DNA from: Harmothoe impar
Taxonomy: Eukaryota; Annelida; Polychaeta; Phyllodocida; Polynoidae
Assembly (NCBI GenBank): GCA_947462335.1
Contig: OX381720.1
Location: forward strand, 64,997,946-65,061,945
Length of the DNA: 64,000 bases
Reading direction: 5' to 3'
The notes below the pieces were generated by a model that was given only the letters and a program-made list of their open reading frames with translations, made no database searches and was not told the DNA's origin. Below are positions 14,901 to 26,900 of the stretch, one piece after another; within the stretch, counting starts at the first letter, position 1; every line of letters begins with the position of its first letter. The position numbers were made by a program, and so were the translations under genes.

Positions 14901-17900
14901 TCTTATATACAGCAGTAACTCTTACACCTACAGACTAGGCAGCAGTAACTCTTATACCTACAGAGTAGGCAGCAGTAACTCTTACACCTACAGAGTAGGC
15001 AGCAGTAACTCTTATACCTACAGCAGTAACTCTTATACCTACAGGAGTAACTCTTATACCCACAGAGTAGGCAGCAGTAACTCTTATACCTACAGATCTG
15101 GAAGCCGTACTACTTTGTTGTGTGTACTTATACAGATCTGGAAGCCGTACTACTTTGTTGTGTGTACTTATACAAATCTGGAAGCTGCACTACTTTGTTG
15201 TGTGTACTTATACAGATCTGGAAGCTGCACTACTTTGTTGTGTGTACTTATACAAATCTGGAAGCTGCACTACTTTGTTGTGTGTACTTATACAAATCTG
15301 GAAGCTGCACTACTTTGTTGTGTGTACTTATACAGATCTGGAAGTCGCACTACTTTGTTGTGTGTACTTATACAGATCTGGAAGCCACACTACTTCGTAC
15401 TGACGATGGGGAAGCTGCTGTTTACAGACGAGACGGAGCTCAACCCGGCAGAACAAGAGGACGCAGACGATGTAAGGAGTCATGTTCTCGTCTGGTCGGA
15501 AAGTTAACTCCAAGGGAGCAAATTATTTGGTCAAATTACTGATATAATTCACAGTTTTGATATCCAGGAGACAGATTTACTGCTTTGCAAAATTGTCTAG
15601 TCCTTGGAAAAGCTTCATGAACTGCATGCCTACAGACATTCGTTAATAACGGTGGGTAATGTTGAACCTGCTTGTCAGAGCTGCTGTACACACTTGCTTG
15701 TTGTGGTTATGAGTTACATCTAGTTATTTAACCCTATATGTTATATATACCACCTTCCTCCAGGAGAATGAGCCGCTAACCGCCCAGTGCTGGTTCCACA
15801 GCGACGTGTCACAGAACTGCTGTACACAGACTGTGGTTATAAGTTACAAGTTATTATCTAACCCTACAGTGCTATAATGTGTCATGTTGTATACCCCTTA
15901 CCTACAGGAGGAGTGTTGTAATGTTGATGTTATAACCCTACAGGAGGAGGAGCCCCTGACGGCACAGTGCTGGTTCCACAGCGACGTGTCACGGGAGAAG
16001 ACGCTGCAGCTGCTGGAGACGTACGGACCTAAACTGGGGGACGGGGCCTTCCTGGTACGCACCAGTCAGGGCCGCAACGGGTACTCACTCTCCTTCTGGT
16101 AAGTTCTTATATAGTGGTACATATACTGTACATAAACTGTACATATACTGTACATATACTGTATACATACTGCACATACACTGGTACATATACTGTATAC
16201 ATACTGCACATACACTGGTACATATACTGTACATATATACTGCACATACACTGGTACATATACTGTATACATACTGCACATACACTGGTACATATACTGT
16301 ACATATATACTGTACATATATACTGCACATACACTGGTACATATACTGTACATATATACTGTACATATATACTGCACATACACTGGTACATATACTGTAT
16401 ACATACTGCACATACACTGGTACATATACTGTACATATATACTGCACATACACTGGTACATATACTGTACATATATACTGTACATATATACTGCACATAC
16501 ACTGGTACATATACTGTACATATATACTGTACATATATACTGCACATACACTGGTACATATACTGTATACATACTGCACATACACTGGTACATATACTGT
16601 ACATATATACTGCACATACACTGGTACATATACTGTACATATATACTGTACATATATACTGTACATATATACTGCACATACACTGGTACATATACTGTAT
16701 ACATACTGCACATACACTGGTACATATACTGTACATATATACTGCACATACACTGGTACATATACTGTACATATATACTGTACATATATACTGCACATAC
16801 ACTGGTACATATACTGTACATATATACTGCACATATATACTGCATATACACTGGTACATATACTGTATACTTACTGCATATACACTGGTACATATACTGT
16901 ATACTTACTGCATATACACTGGTACAGATACTGTATACATACTGTACATACACTGGTACAGATACTGTATACATACTGCACATACACTGGTACAGATACT
17001 GTATACAGACTTCACATACACTGGTACATACACTGGTCCATAAACTGTACATATACTGTACATATAGTGTACATATAATGTACAAAAACTGTATACTGGA
17101 CATATACTGTATATATATACTGGACATATAATGGTACATATATATTGTATTCTGTATAATTGTTGTCTACAGGCGGAGTGGGAAGGTGAACCACTGTAAG
17201 ATCACGACCACGGTGAAGGAGGGTGTCACCAAGTACTGGCTGATAGATGTGGCCATGTTCGACAACCTGAGTGACCTCATCGCCTACTACCAGGTCCACT
17301 CCCTGCACTGCAGGGACTTTGAACAAGTCCTGGGGAAACCCATCACCTCCCAGGGCGGCTTCGACAAGAGCGAGTAAGTAATACTTTATACTGTTTAGCA
17401 GGGACATGTTGCACTGTATCACAGTAACTATCTGAATAGGTTCCGGGGAAACCCATCACCTCACTGAGAGGCTTCGACAAGGGTGAGTTAGTCCACACCA
17501 GTACCTGGTCTTTATACTTGGTATGATGATTCAGCATTAAAGGTGCCTGAATGTGGCATTCCCTCTGAGATTGTTCAGGTCTAAATTTCTAGTACTTGTC
17601 TGCAGGTGCATTATGTCTGTTATGTGTGGGTCTGTTACATTAATGTTTGTGTTTCCAGGTGGTACTATGAGAAGAAGTCACGTGAGGGTGTGTTATGTGT
17701 GGGTGTGTTATGTGTGGGTGCATTATGTGTGGGTGCGTTATGTGTGGGCGCCTATTGTGTGGATGCCTAATGTGTGGGTGTAATGTGTGGGTGTGTTATG
17801 TGTGGGTGCGTTATGTGTGGGTGCGTTATGTGTGGGTGTGATATGTGTGAGTGCATTATGTGTGGGTTATGTGTGGGTTATGTGCTGGTGCGTTATGTGT

Positions 17901-20900
17901 GGATGCATTATGTGTGGGTGTGTTATGTGTGGGTGCGTTATGTGTGGGTGCGTTATGTGTGGGTGTGTTATTTGTGGGTGTATTATGGGTGTGTTATCTG
18001 TGGGTGTGTTATGTGTGGGTGGGTTATGGGTGCGCTATGTGTGTGTTATGTGCTCTACGTGCCTGTATGTGGGTGGGTTATGTGCTCTACGTGTCTGTAT
18101 GTGGGTGGGTTATGTGCTCTATGTGTCTGTATGTGGGTGTGTTATGTGCACTATGTGTCTGTATGTGGGTGGGTTATGTGCTCTATGTGTCTGTATGTGG
18201 GTGGGTTATGTGCTCTATGTTTTTTTTTAAAGATTTTTATTAAGGTTACATCCAGTATAGTATGTTAAAACATACAACCAGAATCTGAGCTACGGTTATA
18301 ACCGATTTTCAGCTCAGTCCTTCTTTAATTATTTTCCGTAACTGACTATTCTAACCACACAATAGGTGAAATGGCGTTTATATCGTTACATATAAAACAC
18401 AGTTGTACAATCATAGACAGGTTATTATTAGTACGACCCGGGGGGTCATATTGGGGGGGGGGGGATGGGGTTGGGGAGAGGGAGGGGATGGTTTATAGGT
18501 GGTAGGTGTTTTTTGTTGTGTTGGTGTATATATGCAATCATACAATCATATAATCATACAGAGACCATGTTACCATGTTACAATGTTACTAGGTTACAAT
18601 GTTACATTATTACAATGTATTGAGGGATAGGACAATCAATGCCTAGGTGCAGAGCCGTAGTGGTGGTGACAACAATTATTAACAACAAGGCGGTCAATAG
18701 AACAGCAAAAATGTATAAATAGAGAGAGGGGGGGGGAAACTAATATTTTACACCAGGATTTAGTATATAGCAGGCCGGGTGGCCTCGTTTGATCATTTTA
18801 CAATAATTACTAAAGTTCTTTTCCAGGGTGTAATCCTTTTTTAACTTGTTCCAATTACGTATAGCTCTATGGTGGAAGCTATTATATACCACCGGGTTCC
18901 TTGAAAATGTCTGAATGTATCTTAAGCCCTCATTATACCTGGTTTCTCTATTGTTAATTTTGATTGTATTTTCCAATAATTGAATCTTAAAGGCATACAA
19001 TAATAAATGGATGTCACGTCTATCATGCAATGACCTACAATTACTCTCTTTATGTAGTTGAATTGTATTTAACCTAGGGTGTGGCTCAAGCCTGACCTTA
19101 TGGGCTATACGTAATGCCTTATTCTGTTGCGATTGAAATCTGGCAGAGAAGGCAACAGTGTGTTTGTCCCACACAATATCAATGTAGTCAACTATAGGCA
19201 ATATGGTGGTTTTATACAACCTTACAGCATCAGCTACATCTAAATACTTCCGAATATCTGCAAATTGATGTACCTTATTTACCACATTAAAGTATACATT
19301 ATCTTCATGCTTTTTAAAATTTAAATTTGCATCAATGAGTATGCCCAGATACTTAAATTCTATCACTCGCTCTATAGTAATATTATCAATTTTGGGTGAG
19401 ACTATGGGGGGGTCATGTAGGCCTACCGACATCCATTTGGTCTTGTCCTTGTTAATGGTTAACAAGTTTGAGGCACACCATTTACTTATATTATCTACAC
19501 TATCAATGAGGCAGTTTATGTCTGTGGATGAGATTACAGCATCATCTGCATATAGTATGGTATTACACTGGGGGGCACATTTAGGCAAGTCATTTATATA
19601 TAAAGTAAACAGGATAGGGCCTAAGATGGACCCTTGTGGGACTCCATACCGTACACATTTTAATTGGGATAGTTTATCGTTGGCTATAACCTTTTGGTTT
19701 CTGTTTGTTAAATAACTCTTGAACCAGTTGCAAGTTGCAGAGTTGAGACCAATATTCTTCAATTTATTTAATAAGAGTGGGTGTGAGACTGTATCAAAGG
19801 CTTTGGAATAATCTAAAAATAGGCTGTGTGTATTTGTATCATTATTGATGTTATTGTATATGTATCTTAGATAGGAGGTCGTGGCCGATGTGGTTGAGTG
19901 TTTAGGTCTAAAGCCATGTTGGTTTAAATTTAATAGGTTATGACGTGTAAGGAAGGATCTAAATCGCTTGGCCATAAGTTTCTCGAAAATTTTTCCTGGG
20001 AGGGGTAGAAGACTTATTGGTCTCAGGTCAGTCACCTTTTTGCTATTTGGCTTGTTGGGTATAGGGCAGACTGTCGCTACTTTCCATGATTGAGGGAAAC
20101 TAGAACTCTTTAGGCATACATTATAAATAAGGGTTAAGTTCTCAGGATATTTTGTGAAGATTGCACATAGCACTTTAGTTTTAATATTTTTAATATTTGA
20201 TGATTTGGTTTGATCTATACATTTAATGATGTCCACAATGTCACTACATGTAAAAGGGATTGCAACTAAACTCTCGTCATTTTCATTATCATTTGCCATT
20301 GGGGGGGTATCTACTGGTGGGTGTTTCCCTGCTAGCGTCTCACCTATTGTTGAAAAGTAGTTATTTATATAGTCAGCTATTTTTTCACTAGGGATATCTA
20401 AATTTGTATCATTATCTTTTAGGCAAATTATTTTCTGTGAGTTTTTATTAGGTAGGATTTTCCTGATGGCTTTCCAGAAGTCCTCCGGGTTCTTTTTATT
20501 ACGTAAGAGGATTGACACTATATTTTTCTTTGTCCTGAAAATCTCGGCTTCCACTGCATTTCTTTTGAGATGTGCCCTTAGCCAGTCATTTATGTTGTGA
20601 GTATGCCTTGCTTTACTGAACGATTTGTCCCTTTCCCTCATTTTATTCTGTACTAGTGGCGTGAGCCATTCCTGCTTATGCATGGGTACTGTCATTTTCC
20701 TAATAGGTGCCGAAAGGAGAGATTTGTTTATATTTGTATGTAATATTTTCCAAAGTACATCTGGGGATGCATTAGGTAAAAAACCTGACCAATCAGCATT
20801 CAAATATCTACGGTACACATCCTCCATATTTAGATTTTTATAGCTGCGAGCCTGAACCGTTTTTTTTATGATAATATTGCGCTCTTTTTTTAAAACCATG

Positions 20901-23900
20901 TAAATTGGGTAGTGGTCACTGTAATTTATATTTAATGTACCTGTATGCTTTACAATCTTACTATTAGTATATATATGATCAATACATGTTTTAGAAGTTG
21001 GTTTGACTCGTGTATTACACTTAATTACTTGGGTTAATTTCCTATGTTTACAGAATTCATCAATTTTGAAGGTTTTACGGTTTGCTATTGTGTAATTTAC
21101 ATTAAAATCCCCGATGATTATAAGGTCACAATTTCCCTCTGTATTATCAATAATGTCTGCTATTTTATCATATAGTAATTTAGGGTGTATTTTTGGGTCT
21201 TTATAAACTGCTATTAATTTATATTTTTTACCTTGGATTAAAAAATCCACAGTCAATAACTCATATGATGCCGTGACAAGCGTCAACTGAACATCCTGTT
21301 GATACTCTATGCCTTCTTTGAGGTACACAATAATCCCTCCACCTCGCTTGTCAATAAATGGCCTTCTATCCAATCTCACAAAGCTATATCCATGCACATC
21401 CAATTTAGTATCTGGGTCCCCGGGCTCATACCACGATTCGATTACTACTCCAATATCACAAAGTGTTAACATTCTATTATAGTCAACCTGCTTTTTGTCT
21501 GTGAGGCTGCATACATTGTGGCATAATATCCTCAACCCTTTGAGGTTTTGTAGGTCATTATATTCCATCCCCATGGTCGGGGTCATACCTTCGTATATGG
21601 CAATACACATAATACACCAACACCTTTTGTTCTATTTCCTTGTGGGTGGGTGGGAGGTTTGGGTAGGGAGGGGGGGTGGTGGGGGAGGGGGGTGGTGAAA
21701 GGGTGTGGGAGGGGGGGAGTCTCGTTTGACTACCGTGTTTCAGGGTGTCCTGGGTCATTTTGGTTGGGAGGGGGGGGGGGTGGGACGCTGCGCCTCTCAA
21801 TTAGGCCTTGTGTAGGGAGAACATACATAATATCAATAACAATAAAAAGGAGATGGTCATATATATAAGATAACCATATAATATATTTATATAGCAATAT
21901 ATTAGTATACAATTACTCACTGAGCTATCTGTTTCTAAGTGTTAGCGATTGACCGGTAGAAAACTCCAACTCAGCCTTCACAGGTATACATGTTAGACCA
22001 CATTTTATTTCAATGGACCACATGATTTAAATCAATAAGGTTTTGGTGGAAAACTCCATACTCAAACTACAGAGTGCATCAAGACACGGGGGCTGGTGGA
22101 AAACTCCAAACTCAGCAACAAATATATTTTATCAGTTATGCGCTTACACATATTTAGGCTTTAAGATTTCAGTCACGTATGTACTGATGTACGTGTATGT
22201 ATATGGGTCAAGCCGCTGACTTATGTAGGTATTGAGCTGGGGAAGGACAAATCAGAAAACTCAGAATATGTTTATATAAGTTTATTTTATTGAAAGGTAT
22301 ATATCTTGGCTCCATGAAACCACCGCCAGTACGCTTCTAACCCTAGCGGTTCAGTTTTTATAACAATGCGAAGATGAGTGGGCTTTTTTGTTGTTACTCC
22401 GTGCTTTTAAGTACATGGACAGCTTATTTTCCTCTCAAATACAACACAGCAACTAATAATTCCATTTACAGCATGGCACAATATACATCTTTAACCCCAA
22501 TAAAGATAGAAATAATAAAATCAATAAATTCTGAGATATGGGCCTGTGAAATTTGGATTTTTTGGAAAAATTGAAAAGTTTTATCACCCTTCCCCAGCTT
22601 TACTCCTACTTCTTCAAAAGGGGTCTAATACTATTGTTACTCACTCTGTATTATCTTCAACATATCTACTTTTGTGTAAAGCTAGTACTTTAGCCCATTC
22701 CATCACCCACCTTTCACAGTACGGGCCTGAATATGACCAATATCAGCACTTTAAAGCACGGAGTAACACTAGTTACTCCGTGCTTTTAATAGAATATCAC
22801 AATAAATAGTAAAAGAAATGTGAAATTCCCACATTTATGGGTGCAGACTATCTAAGAGGGTTGGTAGCAAAGCAATGAAGTAGTTAAAAGTTAGATATAT
22901 TGGATATTAGCATTTCTGTGAGCCTTTATTTTTTTCGAGAGTTACTCCGTGCTTTTAAGTCAAGGTGAATTTTCAAAATACCCACAGATTCTAGATATGT
23001 GAGGCATTGTTGATTATAAAGCATTAAAATGATCTGAGAGTGTTGTAGGCACCCTCTGGAGCACAGAGAAGTTAATTATTAGTGAGGATTTGCCTGCTGC
23101 TACTTAAAAGCACGGAGTAACACCGCAACTTAAAAGCACGGAGTAACACCATCCAAGATTCAAATTTGTCATAGTGAAGCATTTGGGTGTGCATGGGTGA
23201 ATGGATGATCAACCATAGCTATCAAGCACTAAGCCCCTGTCACCACAAGTCCTTTTGGAACATAATAATTCAATATATAGCCAGAAATAACCACAGGAGA
23301 GAAAGAAATGGCAATTGTTACTCCATGCTTTTATGTTGTATCAAATATGCATCTGCCCCTGGAGCCTAGAGGATTGGATTTTTTCGAAAATTTTCTTTTT
23401 CCAGTATAAGGCCCACATGTTACCTCAACATGAGGGGTAAAATAGTTATGCTGTGGAATCTCTTTAATTACTTTATGAGGACACCAATATAATAACATAG
23501 ATTGACAATAAGTGACAAATTCACAGCAAAAAGTCTACAGTAAAAAATAAATGATACATATCATGGTAAAATCTCTTGAATCCATCTACTATAACATAGG
23601 CCTAATTGAAAAAATTAATTGGGATGGGATATTGATTCCTCAGATTAAATGAGGGGCATGTAAAATATGACATTTTTGTCATTTTTGTCATTTTTGAGGG
23701 CTTTTTTGGCTTCGGGGGGCCATAAAAGACAAAATCTTGGTCCAATACACAAAAATATTTTTTCCCCTGAAATGTTAGGATGTTTTGTCACATATGCCAA
23801 AGAACATAAGCATTTGAAGCAAAAGTCTAAATTCTGTAGGCTTATAAAGCTAAAATGGCCTGAAAAGACCAAACCTACATAAGTCAGCGGCTTGACCCAT

Positions 23901-26900
23901 ATATACATATATACCCGTACTCGATGTCACATTTACTTTTATCTTAATACACCGAGGCTCTTGTTTTGTTTAGTTTCATAACTCTATGTATCTCGTCTGC
24001 TACAAATTGTAGTGAGTCGTCATCAAAGTGACAGCCCTCAGCCAGTCCATTGTAGTGGTGGGACCACCTATTCCTACCCTTTGATTCATGGCATGTCTGC
24101 AGTATCCATGGGGTGATCATATGGTTACTCTCATTGAAACTCGTTATAAGACTATTTATCTTAACAATTGATTCATTGAGCATTCTCTGTTGGGGGTGAA
24201 AGGATTCAGAGCGAATATGGTTCCATCTATTCAGATCAACTCCCACTACCGGGGCAAACAGTACTTTACAGTGTGCAGTAATTGGTGAGTTTCTGATTAA
24301 ATAGAAAACAGTATTCATCACAGTTGCATAATTATCATAGATAATTCCCTTATCTTCCCATTTGAGGGTTGTAATCTTAGTGATAGGGTTACGTTGTGTT
24401 ACATCACATATGCCCCCGAAGAAGAGAATCATATCAGGTGCACTCGTTCTTGACAACAGTATGGCTTTGTGTGCTAAACTATTTAAGCCTTGTGAGTCGT
24501 AGGGGACCACCATGTACGTGATACCGTCCTGGTTGTTGTGGTCTAGGAGGCTGTCTAATTGCCGCCCGCGAGAGTCAGAGACAATTAATATTTTCATCTA
24601 GAAATAAGATAAAAAATGGGACAAAGTCTTAGATTTACCCATTATTTGTACAGGTTCCTTAGTTTAGGCTATATACACAATAAATTATTTTGTTATTTAC
24701 AGTTTAATAGTTTTAGCACACTGGCATTATAGCTACCTTATACAGTCTGTATGGGTGGCTGTGGGGTGTTTAGCAGTTGTCTGCGTACCGCTGAGTCAGG
24801 TCGGTGTTGGCGCTGTGGAAGTGGTGTGTGGTTTAACTGCTCCTGGTCTGGAGTGAACATACCCTTTACGGCGTGCTTGGCTTTCTCTATATACGAGTGT
24901 TGTGGCAGGGCGACGTTATGAACTGCCTGCAGCATGTTGATTGCCTGTTGACCCTGTAGTAGCTGGATCGGCTCTGTGGGGGTGATTTTAATGGTGGTGA
25001 TAGGGCTATGCCTCTGCATTGCATCGGTCACTGCCTGCACTGCTTGAGTGTGTACTATGACTGGGGTTAGCACATGGGGCGCCGGTGTTTCTGTCCGCCC
25101 CTCCGTGGCAAGCGCCAACTGGGGGGGGGGGGTTGCTATTGCTTGAGTGTGTGCGGCAGGGGGGGGGGTGATCCATTGAGGCCGAGCATATGGGGATAGT
25201 AGTTTCTTCTAATTTCCGCCCTCACCTTTTCTAGGATTGCCCCACCTAGGTTACGACCTGGAAATTGTCCATTATTAAGCGAGCGGGCAGTTATTGAGCT
25301 TCCGGTTCCCCACTTCCGGCAAATTGTCGTCTCATACAATTTCTTATCCTCCGTCTTCATTAGGATCTCAGCCAGATATCTGTTCTGTTCATACTTTAAT
25401 ATATTAAAGTGTTCGATTGACCCTTCCTCTCTAGCATCCCAGGCTGGGCAATGGATCTCTTTGGCAAGCGCCTTTACTTTGAAGGGGCACTCCACGTCCT
25501 TGATGGCCCGCAGTTTATGGGGTGCTACACCTGCAAACACTGCCTTGTCATAGCTTACCGCGTGCTCGACTGAATTGAATGTTTTTGCGTCTGACCTGAT
25601 CTCACATAGGTGCATGTTTGACAGTGGCGACTGGGGTGAATGATATGCTACAAAGTGTGTGGTAGTACGTGTACGGGCATTCTCAAGGCTTAACTCAGGG
25701 GGGAGGTCTCCCAGGTTGTAGTGTGGGTAGTATTTACCTTCATAAAGTACCCCCCTGCCCCTTGGTTGTACTTCAATACGGGCCCTATTTGCAATTTTCA
25801 TGATCGTCCTCACGTCAGATTTTTGCTGTTTTACTTCCGGGCAGTCGTCATGATTAATATACACTGATTTTAACTCATCTTTGTCCTTCAGTTTGTTTTT
25901 TGCCCGCAGGATCCTATCACGGGCACTAATTGTCCGAAAAATGACCAACAATTGCCTTGGGTTTTGGCCTTTAGGGCCCACACGTGTTGCCTTGTTAATG
26001 TCATTCACAGAAAAGTCCCCAGTTATTTGCGTTAAGACATCACAAACCACTGTTATTGGTGACTCTCCCTCTACCATTGGTACTCCTTCAATTAGTAGTT
26101 GACGGTTTCTAGTTTGCTGATCAATGTTAACTACTTTTTCCTTGAGTTCCCAATGCGCCATATCTGCCCTTCTTTGTGCCAACTCAAGTTCTTCATTGCG
26201 TACTTTAAGTTTCGCCATATCAGCCTGAAGTTCCCCAACAATTTTTTGAAGCCCTTCAACTTCATTTTGGGTGAATTCGACAGATTTTTGGATTGCAGTT
26301 ACGTCAGGTTGATTTTCAAAGCCCTTTTGCACCGAGTGCAATAAATAAGATAAAATTGTACTTATTTTCTGTAGTTCATCATCCTTGGCGCTCTGACGGG
26401 TGGTGGGTCTATTAAATAGCTCCTGGACTGCTTTCTCGACGCCCTCAGGTAGGTCCTTCAGTCCCTCTGCTATGCCCGCCATGTTGAGGCCGGGGTAGGT
26501 ATCCACTATGCGGTGTGCAGTGGTGGCAATACCGGTGGTTCGTAATTCCTCCAAAATTTGCTTTAAAAACACCAGAGATTCATAAAAGGTACTCCTCGAG
26601 AGTCCTGGTACTCTTATACTCCTTTTATACGAGAGTTGGTACTCCTACTCCAGTGTGTTGGTGTCCTATTTGGTAATTTAGGCGCAGCGGCCTCTCTCAC
26701 GTCTCACCTGTATGACGCCATGACACCATGAAATGTGTCTGTATGTGGGTGGGTTATGTGCTCTATGTGTCTGTATGTGGGTGTGTTATGTGCTCTACAT
26801 GCCTGTATGTGGGTGTGTTGTGTGCTCTATGTGTCTGTATGTGGGTGTGTTGTGTGCTCTATGTGCCTGTATGTGGGTGTGTTATGTGCTCTACGTGCCT

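Larger units (their letters stand above)
18220..26732 (-). mobile_element. LINE with ORF1-NADAR, SGNH and EN-RT
   Basis: A non-LTR retrotransposon on the minus strand. The 3' end at about 18220-18228 is a short A tail preceded by an AATAAA (plus strand tttatt at 18236-18241). Coding parts in transcript order: ORF1 with NADAR, a Pro/Gln-rich frame, an SGNH-hydrolase ORF, and EN-RT. It lies inside the PLC-gamma intron minisatellite, whose units stop at ctctatgt and resume with atgtgtctg, compatible with a 4-bp ATGT target duplication. The RT resembles the Jockey/CR1/L2 group. Coding frames are intact, but ORF1 lacks a clear ATG. Inside it, 22205-23898 is a nested inverted-repeat element. Confidence 0.9.

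Noticed and set aside
14424..14918. GSSNSYTYR repeat protein
   Set aside because: Read-through of a 30-bp intronic minisatellite between two well-supported exons.
16066..17139. Open frames up to 357 codons on both strands, Tyr/Cys/Ile-rich
   Set aside because: They translate a minisatellite whose units lack stops in several frames; no start context, no other domain, and they overlap an exon of the phospholipase gene on the other strand.
23645..23908. 87-codon frame inside the nested element
   Set aside because: It runs into the inverted repeat, has no domain and no supporting context.
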